Position numbers and translations under genes: made by a program
Assembly: GCA_018340805.1 (NCBI GenBank)
Contig: JACMZG010001908.1
Coordinates: 34,288,294-34,352,293 of the forward strand
From: Microvelia longipes
Lineage: Eukaryota > Arthropoda > Insecta > Hemiptera > Veliidae
Length of the DNA: 64,000 nt
Direction: 5' to 3'
Notes under the pieces: generated by a model
What the model saw: the letters and a program-made list of their open reading frames with translations, nothing else
The model's database searches: none
What the model was told of the DNA's origin: nothing
Shown here: positions 20,041 through 30,849 of the stretch, in pieces
Layout of the letters: every line of letters begins with the position of its first letter
Numbering within the stretch: the stretch's first letter is position 1

Positions 20041-22808
20041 CTGAAAAGTAAAAAAAAATATTATTGTTAAGTCTACTTTACAGGCTCAAAAATGTCAGTA
20101 TGAACAGTTTTTTTGCTAGGGCAGTAATAACATTTACTTTATGTCCACAGGCTGTAAAATTTTATTTTACAGCCGCTGTGAAATTAATAGAAAAATTGGG
20201 TATAGGGTACCTCGGTACTTTTCTTCACCTTCGCTATGGATTCGCTACACTAGTCCTCCCTACTTTGGGCTGCAAGTCGTCTTTGGACTCGCTTAGCTGG
20301 TCCTCAGATAGCAAATACATTGTTTTCACTGGCACTGATTATAAACTGTTAATGTTTAAAGTCAGCTCTGTCAATAACTATGTTTTAAGTAGAGAGACAT
20401 GTTTATTTTGAAACTCTGCAGCTCATTTTACATTTTTTTTTGTAAAAAAATAGGTACCTAAAAGTATCTTGAAATTTTCACTCTTGTTCCTAAAAGTATA
20501 AATAAAATTTATACACAAAATGTATAAATGAAGGTATCTTACTAAGAAATGAAGGAAAGGATCTTCAAAAGCTCTATCTCCGTTACAATTTGACAGAATG
20601 CCCAGCACTCTCATCAATCCAACTCTATCCTTGTTCTTAGATGTGTGCAGTGTGTAATACATAGCTATTATAGCAGCAACACTGCTCTGCTTCATAAATG
20701 TTTGGCAAGCATCAGGAGCAGGGCCTAAAACACATAGAAGGCCATATAAAATAGCTTTTCATTTAGCAAATTTTTCAACAAAACAGGAAGAAGGAAACCT
20801 AGTTTTCCTTTTTTATTCAGGGGTGAGACATAGAGGAATTCCAAATTTGAGCCCAGTTTCTCTTATTTGAAGATAGCCTTTTTAAAAATATACACAAGCA
20901 ATAGTTTTACTTTATACAATGTGTAAAAAACTGATTATCTTTTACTCTAATTAGAAATTCAGAGAAAATGAGGCTAATTCAGCTGTAAGATGTCATAAAA
21001 GTAAAATTGAGGAAGAAAGTACTTTTGGAAATTTGGTAAGGATTTAATTACCAAGAACACAAATATATGTCATCTACAAAAAACAAAAAAAAAAGGGTAA
21101 TGAGAAGTACAAAGGTGAATTAAGAACTAGGATGTTACTATAATCCTATACTTCATGGTTAAAAGGAGGAAGTGTGAATGATCTTACTCATTCTCTTTTC
21201 CTTTTATCAATGATTATATAGATAAATAAAGAAAGATAGCATTGGGATTTATTAGTTCGGACAACAAAAGGTTAGTTCCGAGCCAGTTAAAAGGAGCGCT
21301 AGCATGTAATTTGGTAGTTTCATCATGCCAACAATGAGAATGCGCCACTGTCACATTATTTTGAGCAAACTAATTCAGGCAAAAAAGGATTAATCCAAAT
21401 ATTTGCTTTTCATAATAATGACTAATTTCAATGAAGTACTAGTGTCATTAAAATGGAATAAAGAGGGAGATGATTTCATAATAACAACTAAGAAAGGTGA
21501 GAAGAATATTAATTTAAGGAGAGTTAGTTTCATAGGTACCACTAGATGCCAGCGCCGAGTTCACCTCCAGCTTCTGTCTCACTCTCTCTTAACATTTTAC
21601 ACCTATTATAGGTTTAGAAATTAAAACAGTCAACCTTGGTAATTAAGGAATGTAATTTATCTAAACCTGGGATAAGACAAAGCAGACAGAGGTACTACCC
21701 AACATTATAGCAGCCAACCCCCTTGGCTGCCTGGTAAAACCTGTTCTAGTTAGATCATGAAAGTAGAGCAGCATTAGGTGTGTACTTAGATGGGTAAATA
21801 CCAATGGCCTCGTGTTGTGGGTATCTAGAGTTGGATTATTGTCCACTAGCCTTAATTTCTTTTAAGGATATATGCTACCAGAGCGATAACACTATTGGAT
21901 ATGGAACACAGTCAACTCCCGTTGTGTAAAGAATATGATTAAAGTTAAGTAGTTGACATATTAGCAGACAATTCAGACCTAGTAGACAATATTATCAAAC
22001 CAAAATAATAACACAGCAGCCTGGAGTTACAACGAAAGTTTTCTTAAAACTTTTGTTTGAAACATGTGCATCAAAAAAGGTTTTTTTGATGCACATGGAT
22101 TTATTTCCATGCTGTAAAGTAAATTGTAGGTAACAATATAAAAAGATTAAAACAGGTGCAAACCTGAATGTTCAATGATGGTGATAGCTGACGCTCTCTC
22201 ATCAGGAGGAAGCTTACTGTTGACTTGTCTCACTTGATCATCCACCATTAGTGACATCAGAGCTGGTAAAAATTTCATAACTATTTGCGAGTCTAATTTT
22301 GGTTCTTTGAATTCCTGGAACATGATTGTATATTAATAAATTATAAATAAATAAATTAAAACAGTTGGACTAGGCATTAAAACATTGAAAATGTATTCAA
22401 CAATAAGTTAATTAGAAATATTGGTGAAAATGACCTAAAGGAGTAGTCTACTTACCAGGCTTAACCTCCCTATTCTTCCAACTACTAATTAATTAGAAAT
22501 AGAAATAAATAAAAGATTGAATGTTATCGTAATATTTAGAGTAGAAATTTATATAGGGGTTTTTACTAAAAAAAAAGCAAACCTGAGAGTTAATCATGAC
22601 CCAAGCACTGAGTCCTAGAGACAGCATACGCAACAAAAGTATTAGAACTGTGTTCTCCTGAAAATATAACACAGCAATCTTAATACATAATGTGCCATTA
22701 ATATTATTATCATTTGATTATTATAATTATATATACATACATACATACATACATACATACATACACATTATATATATATATATATATATAATTATATATT
22801 ATATATAT

Positions 22809-22852
<44 letters not shown>

Positions 22853-25800
22853 AACATTCGGTAAGTAAATAATTTAAGTAATTAATAAGTATAATTAAGT
22901 AAAGTAATGGTTATAAGAGGAACTCGTGTCAAGGACTTGGATTAAAAGTGAAATTCAGTTCATTAATTAACTGCTACGTTTTGTTGAGGGTTGGTTTGGA
23001 CTTTAAAAACTTAACTCAACTTTAACTCAACACTTAAAAAATTATGAACTTTATATGAGTAAAACTATAGAAAATTCAATCATATTAGTATTCTATTAAA
23101 CAGTTTAGTTTTTATACTCTGTTAACAGTTATCAAAAGCAATGAAGTAAGGAAATCACACATACCCTTGGCATAGTCTCATTGTTAATAAGATGCTGAAG
23201 AATCCTCATAGCAGAAGTAGCTAAAAAGTTGATAGCATAAGGATCACAGAGAGTCATGGACAGATCACCTAATACAGTCTCCTGACCTCGCTTAATACCA
23301 TCTAAGAACCCCTACAAAAAATAATCTTAGTATGGGTAGGTACACAAAAAACTATAACTTTATTAATGACACCCTTGAATTTATTTTTAAGCTATCAGAA
23401 TCCACTAATAACAAAAAAAATGATATAAATATATAATATAATAAAACTTGGGAAAACATTTTAGAAAAATAATAACTATCGAAATTGAGCATTTATTCAC
23501 CTGAAGTTCTCTTGATCTTTTAATATCTACATTTTTCTCTCTTATACAAGCATCTAGGCACCAGGTGAATTTATGACAAGGATCAACAGAGATTATGTCC
23601 TGAAAGTAAATAAAACAATTATTAGTATTAATCAACACAATTGATAAATTATTATACAAATTTCATACATCTCAATAATCTTATTACAATAATTAACAGT
23701 GAGACTTTAATTTAAACAATGATATTAGATAATTACCTGAACTTCTAAATCATGTAAAGCCATCAACAGTTCTGCTCTTAAAGTACAATAATGGACGTTT
23801 CTAGTTCTAATAAAAAGAGTTCTTAAAAATTGAAGAACCATATCATATAGCTTGACACTTGAACCAATCATATGAGCCAACTTTTGAACAACTTCACCTT
23901 GCCTCCGAACCTGTTGAATGCGAGATATAAATAAATAGAAGTATATTTCAGTACAACCTTGATTTTACAGTTTCTATTTCAGTGAGGAAGGAATGTGCCA
24001 TTTGCCCTGTCTCCATAATAAAACACTCCAGCCTTCCATATTTCCTCTTTATTCAAAATTAACACCGAAATCTCTTCAGAACCCCTTCATAAAGAAAATA
24101 GTGACAAAGCTCTGAATAAGAAGAGTAAAACTCTTGTCTACCCCTACAACTAGTTCACAACCAGACCTGAGCATAAAAGTCAGACTAGAGTTCTCTCGAT
24201 TTTTTTCTTTCTTAAGTTCTTTATTTTTTAATTAGTAAAAATTTTAGACTCTAGATGGGAATGTGATAACAACTTCTTGAAATGACTAAATTTAGCCTGA
24301 TCCCAGGGTGTGTTTGACCGTCCCATCAAGTGTCTAAAATTTTCACAAATAATATAAAATGGTGACAAATACTAACAATATTTAATTTTCTAAGTTTCTA
24401 AACATTTTGTCTCTTTTATTTCTGATGTTCTAGTCTTTATTATGATGTACTACATTATTTTCAATATTGTATAATGTAATTTATATTTTTCTTTGATTTA
24501 ATTTGTCTGATAGGCACTGATAATGATTATGAGATTGAAAGCATTCTCTGCTTTAATTAAAGATCAATAAATAAATTAAAAAGTTTGTAGTTACCTTTGG
24601 AGAAGGAGAAAAGAATAGGTTAGTTAAATTTTGATGATCAAATAAAATATTTTCTTTTTCTTTGCAATACTGAGTCAAAAGTGGGGAAACTTCATCTCCA
24701 AATAAAGATTGATTGTCCTTCCATATTTGTCTTTTGACTTCTGTCTCAGTGTCAGAATAAAGCTCTTTATCTTTGACTAGAACTCTAAGGTATTTATCGT
24801 CTATGTGAGGCATGTTCCGCAAGATACACATAACTATTGGTCTTAGTGCCTTGATTCTAACCAGTTGAAAACTTTTAGACAGCAGATCCTTTAAGGTTTT
24901 GTCTCTTTCTCTTCCTTCTTTTTGTCCAATTTCATTTATATGAGCAATTAGTTTCTCTCTAAGCTCCTAAAAAAGAAACAATTGCTTAGCCATTAAGAAG
25001 TTAGTTAAGTTATCCGTTTAGAAAAAATTAGACTTACAAAAAGAACTTTCTCATGTCTCCTAACATATAATGAAAATTAGCTGTTTTCTAGAAAATTTGT
25101 TAAAAAAGATTTAAAACTTTTCCTCACAAAATTAAACATATAATTTATATTAATGTAACACAACTTGATGCCAGACAAAAATAATTATTTTTACAAATAG
25201 TAAAATTGATGACTTTTCTGGTACCTCTAAGACAGATGTATGAAAGTCTAAGCGTCTGAGACCATGAAGATCCAACAAAGGTAACATTTGACGTAAAGAT
25301 GGTAACAGGATTCCATTGTCAACCTAAAATAAACCAAACAATTTTTACATAACTCAAAACAACAAATAATTTTAGGATTTAATTAAGGCACGCTTATTTA
25401 ATCAAGGTGAAAATTATCAATAAGTCCTCTCTTAACAATTATGGTAATGAATTAATATAACGTGGTAAGAAAATTATTCTGATAGGGTTTATGCTTATTA
25501 AACTTGGGTTTATATCCAGTTAACTGAAATGTCTGATTGACTTTCTAAGTTTTCATGCCTTGACAATCATGGCTAATGACGTCATATATTGTCCAGAAAC
25601 AACAGGGTTCTTGTCTTCACTTTGAAACACAATAAAAACTAACTTCTGTGTTCAGGTCCCAACAACCATGCGAACAGCCTTGAAAGCTTAATTTAAATAA
25701 GGGGGCATAGTTTTACTTCGCTGTAAAATACATGATGTTTCGACAGGTTCCATTACAATGCCAACGTATTTAATTATGTAAATCAGAACAGTGCGAGCAC

Positions 25801-27998
25801 CAGAGCACATAGCATACAAAACTGATACCCCAGTTAAATATGATTTGAGAATGTTGTACATGCTCAGATGGTCACTCATGTCTATGTATTATTTCCTAAA
25901 GGTGAAATATACATTGCATATCTTGATTTTCCAAACTAGACTGATACACATTACCTACGACTTGTCTTTCAATTCACATAAAGCTAACAGATGGGTGGAA
26001 ATTATGTCACACAGTGAATTTCATGTCTGTCTTATAATTTAAAAGTGGATTTTAGAGCTCCTCAAATACAAAATTTTGCCAGATTTCAGACAATATAGAA
26101 CAGAACATTTTTTTTTGAGGGGGGGGGGGAGTAGTCCATTTATGCAAATCACATTTTGTAGAAACTAATTAATTGGCAAAATAAATTGCCAAAGCAATAA
26201 TATTACTTTACAGCCATGTTGCATTTATAAATTTTAGAGCATAAGCAAATAAAATTGTTCATAACGTCAACTCTGACTTTAAACACACTTTAACTCTAAA
26301 CTAAGACAACAAGCTTGTTCACCAGTAAAACATAAATTGAAAATAATTTTAAATGGTCGTAATTATATTTGGATTTAGAAAATATAAATTTCTCCCTTTA
26401 CAATTGATAGTTTTTAAGAATATAATATTACAGATTTTGTATTTTAGAAAATTAAAAATATGTAATATTAGGACATTTTTAGTTTCAACAGGATTTTAAA
26501 TTTGAGTGGGACAATGGTGTCAATTAGTACGTTCACACACACTCTAGATCCGCGGATCTAGATATAGGATATATCTATATATAGGATATAGATATAGAAT
26601 ACGTATGCAATACGGTTAACTAACGGTTCTTACAGTGTATTTGTTAAGTCGAACGAGTGAGATTACGTGATAACTGATCCCGCCAAAACATGGCGTCTTT
26701 TATAGTGAAGGTTCACTTTTGGTTATAAGAAAGTTTAAAACAAAAAATGTAATTAATTAAATAGTGATTTCTTTGCATAATAATAAAGTTACACTAAAAA
26801 AATAGGCTGAACTTCGGTATACGGTGCACCCTGTTATCAATACTATATATCGATATATTTTTAGTTACGCGACACGTAAACGAGACCTGAGCACTTAAAA
26901 GATAAGCAGCGTCGTTAAATTATTAATTATAATTAAAACATTAAAAAAAACCATACAACAAATAAATGAAAACATTAACAACAAAAATATAATAAAAAAC
27001 CTGAAAATAACAAACACAAAAATACGTAAAAAATACGCGTAACATAAAATTATATGTGGTGTATCATCGATTATTCTTATGAAAACATAGTTAAAACATT
27101 ATAAAAACATAAACAAAATATGAAAATAGTTATAAACCATTTTACAACAAATAAAAAAAACACAAAAAACAAAAAACATTTAAAAAAATAATAAAATATG
27201 TTCATAAACGTAAAAGAAAAGGCATATATCGATTATTCCTACGTCACATCTCTAAACTAAAAATATATCGATATATAGTATTGATAACAGGGTGCACCGT
27301 ATACCGAAGATTTACCAAAAAATAATATTCCAAAAGTTATTTGATCAAACACGGTAATATAGAAGTGAAATAAAAGTTCGACGAGAAGGTTATCCATTAA
27401 ATACGATTGTCTCTAAAGGTACAAACTAATTCTCGCGTGTGCGATCGGATCCCCTCCGCATGGTTCATACAGCTTAAATTACCGTATTGAGAGATCGTAT
27501 TCTATATGATCCACGGATCTAGAGTGTTTGTGAACATACTAAATAACGGGCCTATCTCGTTATTGGGATGTCTGGACTTAGGAGTGTCCAGTTAAGTGGG
27601 AACTTAAGAGACTTTATTACTTCCACTCACTTCTCTGTTGTGGTATATTGAAACCTGCCCACAAACCACACTAGAAATCCCATCTTAACAGGACTGGTCT
27701 TATTTTCTTCTTCCTCATTACCAACCACATAGCCACCTTAAGTCCAACCAACTGATAGATTCTCAGGTGAAGTAAAAGTCAAGCCGCTTGTAAACAATCA
27801 AGGTGGTGATAAGCATTGAAAGACGAATTTCAAGTTAAATAAATTAGTGAGGCCTTCAAGAACGGTTTTATTTAACTCATGTAGTAGGTAATTTTTTACC
27901 TGGAATTCTTCTATGGCCTTAAGAGGATCAGAGCAGCTAGTAAGTGCTTCTCTGAGGGCATTTTGTCCTGGTACTCCAATATCCTCCAACTCGGCCAT
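19687..27998 (-). CDS. NELF-B: Negative elongation factor B (NELF-B / COBRA1), complete
   Basis: NELF-B is a HEAT-like helical subunit of the nuclear NELF complex, which with DSIF holds RNA polymerase II at promoter-proximal pause sites. Ten exons, in transcript order, are 27998-27900, 25323-25225, 24966-24595, 23910-23737, 23599-23501, 23311-23165, 22657-22583, 22314-22164, 20724-20543 and 20040-19687. They give 583 aa against about 580 in human. Conserved landmarks include DPLKAIEEFQ at the N-terminus, VKRQIWKDNQSLFGDEVSPL, RTRNVHYCTLRAELLM, DPCHKFTWCLDACIRE, FLDGIKRGQETVLGDLSM and MADEFATEDFC. The C-terminus has PLMSVPTPAP as in human PLPSVPAPAP. All introns obey GT-AG and no frame is broken. 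The start Met is preceded by a stretch with no competing in-frame start. The gene is tail-to-tail with highwire. Confidence is high. Confidence 0.97.
20200..20345 (+). repeat. central segment of the 5S foldback family (in NELF-B intron 9)
   Basis: 'ggattcgctac', 'ggactcgcttagctggtcct' and 'cactggcactga' match the block at 61470-61620 in the same order. The fragment stops where the 5S-like part would begin. Confidence 0.65.
20543..20724 (-). CDS. NELF-B: NELF-B exon 9
   Basis: Sixty codons after a split Gly: PAPDACQTFMKQSSVAAII to DPFLHFL. It matches the human FLQEQRMACEVGLYYVLH region. Confidence 0.95.
20725..22163 (-). other. NELF-B intron 8
   Basis: It contains one perfect hairpin (22063-22097) and moderately GC-rich stretches near 21240-21850 that look like old repeats but match nothing else in the window. 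Confidence 0.5.
22063..22097. repeat. perfect 16-bp-arm hairpin
   Basis: 'catgtgcatcaaaaaa' and its exact complement surround a 3-base loop. Confidence 0.8.
22164..22314 (-). CDS. NELF-B: NELF-B exon 8
   Basis: EFKEPKLDSQIVMKFLPALM to TIIEHS plus one base. It corresponds to human VFKEPKMEVELITRFLPMLM. Confidence 0.95.
22583..22657 (-). CDS. NELF-B: NELF-B exon 7
   Basis: Twenty-five residues, ENTVLILLLRMLSLGLSAW onward, with phase-0 boundaries at both ends. Confidence 0.94.
22728..22855. repeat. (CATA)n / (TA)n microsatellite
   Basis: A tetranucleotide run leads into a long TA tract within NELF-B intron 6. Confidence 0.95.
23165..23311 (-). CDS. NELF-B: NELF-B exon 6
   Basis: Forty-nine residues, GFLDGIKRGQETVLGDLSM to NNETMPR. 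This is one of the most conserved blocks. Confidence 0.96.
23501..23599 (-). CDS. NELF-B: NELF-B exon 5
   Basis: Thirty-three residues containing DPCHKFTWCLDACIRE, followed by KRSRELQ. Confidence 0.97.
23737..23910 (-). CDS. NELF-B: NELF-B exon 4
   Basis: Fifty-eight residues with KLYDMVLQFLRTLFIRTRNV and HYCTLRAELLMALHDLEVQ. Confidence 0.97.
24238..24343. mobile_element. short MITE in NELF-B intron 3
   Basis: Ends 'aattttagactctagatggg' and, reversed, 'aattttagacacttgatggg' form inverted repeats. The interior 'gataacaactt..ttgaaatg' resembles the arm of the element at 34735, so this looks like an internally deleted relative. Confidence 0.65.
24595..24966 (-). CDS. NELF-B: NELF-B exon 3
   Basis: The largest exon, 124 residues from ELREKLIAHINEIG to NLFFSPSPK. 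It contains VKRQIWKDNQSLFGDEVSPL. Confidence 0.97.
25225..25323 (-). CDS. NELF-B: NELF-B exon 2
   Basis: Thirty-three residues, VDNGILLPSLRQMLPLLDLH through RLDFHTSVLE. Confidence 0.95.
25324..26520 (-). other. NELF-B intron 1, proximal part
   Basis: AT-rich with a short G run near 26120. No exon was supported; the ORFs near 25700-26040 show no recognisable protein. Confidence 0.5.
26524..27542. mobile_element. ~1-kb inverted-repeat element, outer
   Basis: The left end is 'ttagtacgttcaca' then 'cactctagatccgcggatc'. The right end, reversed, is 'ttagtatgttcaca' then 'cactctagatccgtggatc'. The two ends share about 33 bp. No target duplication could be settled because the flanks themselves are near-palindromic. 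Confidence 0.8.
26812..27309. mobile_element. 498-bp MITE nested inside the outer element
   Basis: The terminal inverted repeats are about 52 bp and appear perfect, beginning 'cttcggtatacggtgcaccc' and passing through 'tatatatcgatata'. The interior is A-rich with no ORF. Perfect arms suggest a younger insertion than the host element. Confidence 0.85.
27600..27790 (+). repeat. interspersed repeat next to exon, copy 2
   Basis: This is the partner of 8340-8525. It sits about 110 bp from NELF-B exon 1, inside intron 1. Confidence 0.55.
27900..27998 (-). CDS. NELF-B: NELF-B exon 1 (start codon)
   Basis: MAELEDIGVPGQNALREALT to DPLKAIEEFQ. It aligns with the human N-terminus LQDLGVANGEDLKETLTNC without an extension, which supports this Met as the start. 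Confidence 0.95.
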
Positions 27999-28048
27999 TA
28001 TGATGTTTTCTCCTTCGGCGGCTCTATCCTACCTCGAGAACGTATATA

Positions 28049-28052
28049 TCTG
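28049..28052 (-). promoter_or_regulatory. possible 5'UTR splice acceptor, NELF-B
   Basis: 'tttactctacag' on the minus strand sits about 50 bp upstream of the start codon and would join an upstream noncoding exon. Confidence 0.3.
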
Positions 28053-28184
28053 TAGAGTAAATATAATCCAAGTAAAAATAAATTAAATATAAGAGCTACC
28101 ATGCCCAAATATTTAAATTTTAATTCAAAAGTTGCACGAATAACAACAAATAAAAGATAACCTAATCGAACCTGTTTGAATAGT

Positions 28185-28192
28185 TATCGATA
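28185..28192. promoter_or_regulatory. DRE-type core promoter motif (TATCGATA)
   Basis: A perfect palindromic DRE lies about 190 bp upstream of the NELF-B start codon, with a related TTATCGATT around 28239. DREF-bound DREs mark insect housekeeping promoters, which fits NELF-B. Confidence 0.55.
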
Positions 28193-28505
28193 CTGAAAAG
28201 ATCGATCATTTTTGCTACTTTCGATAAGTCGATAACCTTATCGATTATAATTGCTTTAGAAAATATCCGCTAGGTGTCACGAGAATCACGAATGAAGTTA
28301 CTCTTGCGACTTTTCCGTAAGTTTTCCCCATCTTTTCCTAGCATTGTGAGCAGCCCTGTCTCAGTTTAATCAGGGCAGAATAGCCAAGTTTTGAAAACCA
28401 GCGCTTCCGTTTGTTTATCACGTGTTCCACAATAATTTATAAAAATTATATAAATAATTTGCATAAATACAACATAAAAATGTTATTATACCTCAATCTA
28501 CTTAC

Positions 28506-28661
28506 CTTTCTACCCTGAAGATGACTGTAGAAGTTCCAAAACCCGCAGATCAGTGCAAGAAGCACATCTGGAAAAGAAGATCTTAAATCTCGGTAACAGC
28601 AAGGAGTATGTATATATGCTTCTTGGTAACAGTTGCTATCGTAATAAGAATATAATCTCAT
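28506..28661 (-). other. candidate upstream exon / uORF of NELF-B
   Basis: ATG in context 'aaaacATGa' opens MRLYSYYDSNCYQEAYIH and reaches GRK at a consensus donor (AAAG|GTAAGT). Splicing to the acceptor at 28052 would bring a stop within a few codons, giving a uORF of under 60 residues. I do not recognise the peptide; chance is possible. Confidence 0.3.
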
Positions 28662-28678
28662 GTTTTAGTCGTAAGTGG

Positions 28679-28982
28679 CAGAGAGATATATACTAGAGGG
28701 GGCATAGCCTATCTAAACATATTGAGAAGCTTGAAGAAACATATTTATGGAGCTCTGTGTGACCCTCATTGAAACCTCCTTCAATATTGAGTAAAGGTTA
28801 TAATTAATAAATTTATTTCGGTTTCCCGCACATTGTTTGTGTTTTTATTTGTATTTTTAACGTGTTACTATGTAAGTTATTGTAATTTTCTACTGATGAT
28901 ATTTATAGCGAAGGTTGTCAGGTTACTTTTTCGATGTTTAAAATTTAACCTATACGGTCCCTGTAGTAATAATACCTCTATG
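28679..28982 (-). mobile_element. hAT-like MITE, copy 2
   Basis: Ends are 'cagagagatatatactagag' and, reversed, 'catagaggtattattac'. Flanks 'gtaagtgg' and 'ttaagcgg' agree at 6 of 8 positions. Relative to copies 1 and 3 the interior is reversed. Confidence 0.8.
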
Positions 28983-29149
28983 TTAAGCGGTATATGTTGT
29001 TTATATAAGCCAGAAGCATTTTGATCGTTTTATGTAAACAATTTATTATTATTACTTTAATGTCAATTATTAAAAGTAACAAGCCGACGCAAACCGAACA
29101 AATTCTACCATTCTTTCTAACAAATTCTTTCATGGTTAAAATTGGCTTT

Positions 29150-29205
29150 TTACAAATAACAATTTATACAAATAACAATCTATACAAATAACAATCTTTA
29201 CAGTA
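29150..29205. repeat. 18-bp tandem repeat, three copies
   Basis: Units of 'caaataacaatctataca' type occur three times in a row. Confidence 0.75.
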
Positions 29206-29556
29206 TCATTTGTCTAATTAATTTATTTTTAGGTTTGATAATGACTTTATAGCCGAAACGTTACACTAATCGTCGTTTTTTATACCACCCTATAGGACAC
29301 AACCTCTTCTTCTAAATTTTCACAAATGTAATACGTGTAGTAACATCCATGATTTTTTTTTACTTTTCTATTTCTGTAACCGTAGCTCCGAGAAATAATT
29401 TTAGTAACTTTATTTTATAAAAGCACTGATTTGGAGTTTACGAGTTATTAAATAATTAAAATATTCATTCCTACAAAAAATGAATTACCAAAATGTATTT
29501 AAACTATTCACCTTGATATGGACGAACCTTAAAATTTATTTTCATTAATTCTATAT

Positions 29557-29833
29557 AGTATACACTTTGTTCACAAACGGGGTTTGTGAAACCCGTGTTA
29601 AATCCCCTAAAGGTTTGAACCTTTAGGGGATTTAACACGGGGTTCTATAATTGCTGGGGGTTGACCCCCAGCAATTATAGTGCGAACGGGATTCTGACAT
29701 GAAACTTGTCTTTTATAGGGGCAGAATCTAAACTATAGGTTTAAAAATACCGTGTGAACAGTTAGGGTTGAACCCCCAAGGGTCTTAAACACGGAGTTTA
29801 ACCCCCGGCGAAACCCCGCGTGTGAACGGAGTA
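29557..29833. mobile_element. MITE containing two perfect hairpins
   Basis: Outer ends 'gttcacaaacggggttt' and, reversed, 'gttcacacgcggggttt' form inverted repeats. Inside, 29592-29641 is a perfect palindrome with 24-bp arms and a 2-base centre. Next to it, 29645-29680 has 17-bp arms and a 2-base centre. Confidence 0.8.
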
Positions 29834-30000
29834 ATAATTTAACAATATGCTGAACCAAGCGTTTTTCAGGTTTATTAATTCTTTTTATATGCTATCATTG
29901 TAAAGAATAACCCCAAAAACTTACCTGTAACACATTGGCTGCAATTTAATAAAAATATTTACGGAATTATTGAAAATAAAAAATCTCACAAACACACAGA

Positions 30001-30072
30001 TATATATATATATATAATATATATATATATAATATATAATATATATTATAATATATATATATATATATATAA
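30001..30072. repeat. (TA)n microsatellite
   Basis: TA runs broken by repeated AATA phase slips. Confidence 0.95.
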
Positions 30073-30441
30073 CATAAAATATAATTTTTTGATTTTCAGA
30101 AATCCGAGTTGCAGTCAGGATAGTAGATAGTAGTAGGTTATAGAGACTGCTGGGCTTGTTTAGTCCCTTTTCAGTCTTACATCCAGTACGTCGCGTCACC
30201 GAGTGGAAGAGAGTCATGCAGTTGTGTAAACATAAGGTATGTAACCTTTTATTAAATCATTAAATTTTACCAAGACGTATAATTTTCCAAGGCTGGTGCT
30301 TTTAGTAGTAGTAACAAATGGGGAAAGGTAATAATCATTAGTAAACAGGCCGTACCGCGTCGTTTTTTCTAATTCCTTAGATATATGATTATGTTCGATA
30401 GCTTAATGTGGCAGTAGATTTGCTAAAAGATTTCGGTCCTC

Positions 30442-30482
30442 CTCCCTCTGGCTCCTTAAATAATTTATGGAGCCAGAGGGAG
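30442..30482. repeat. perfect 14-bp-arm GC-rich hairpin
   Basis: 'ctccctctggctcc' and its exact complement enclose an AT loop. A T run follows. Confidence 0.75.
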
Positions 30483-30659
30483 ATTTTTTATTAAGAAATG
30501 ATAAGTTTTTTTAAAATTTTCATTATAAAGAACTCCAATTTTTGAACTGTGTACTTTTTATGTATATTATGTATATGAAAATACACAACACAAGCACTGC
30601 AGTTTTAGTGAGTGTGAAAGAATGATGCCATTTATGAAATTTTGGCTTCGCCACTAGTT

Positions 30660-30846
30660 AGTTTCACGTTAAGTTTTTAAGTAAACATAATCTGAGCAGA
30701 AGAGATGTGAATTTTGTAAAAGCTCCTATACAGTGCTTTCTCACAGCGTCATACACAGCTGCCTCTTCCAGCTTATGATTGCCTGCCCTACCACCTGCAA
30801 ACTTTCTTTTGGTGGCTGCAATCAAACTAAGCCTGTCTGCTTTTCG
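30660..30846 (-). pseudogene. possible transposase (helix-turn-helix) fragment
   Basis: A frame reads ADRLSLIAATKRKFAGGRAG, then NHKLEEAAVYDAVRKH. The basic-Gly-Gly-Arg then Leu-Glu-Glu layout recalls the DNA-binding part of pogo/CENP-B-like transposases. It is short, bounded by stops, and may need a frameshift to extend upstream. Low confidence. Confidence 0.25.
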
Positions 30847-30849
30847 TCA

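Noticed and set aside
25688..26042. Overlapping ORFs in NELF-B intron 1
   Set aside because: No recognisable protein, no splice sites linking them, and frames on both strands overlap.
30442..30490. GC-rich hairpin followed by T run, like a rho-independent terminator
   Set aside because: The sequence is eukaryotic with no adjacent gene ending there; it fits a decayed foldback repeat better.
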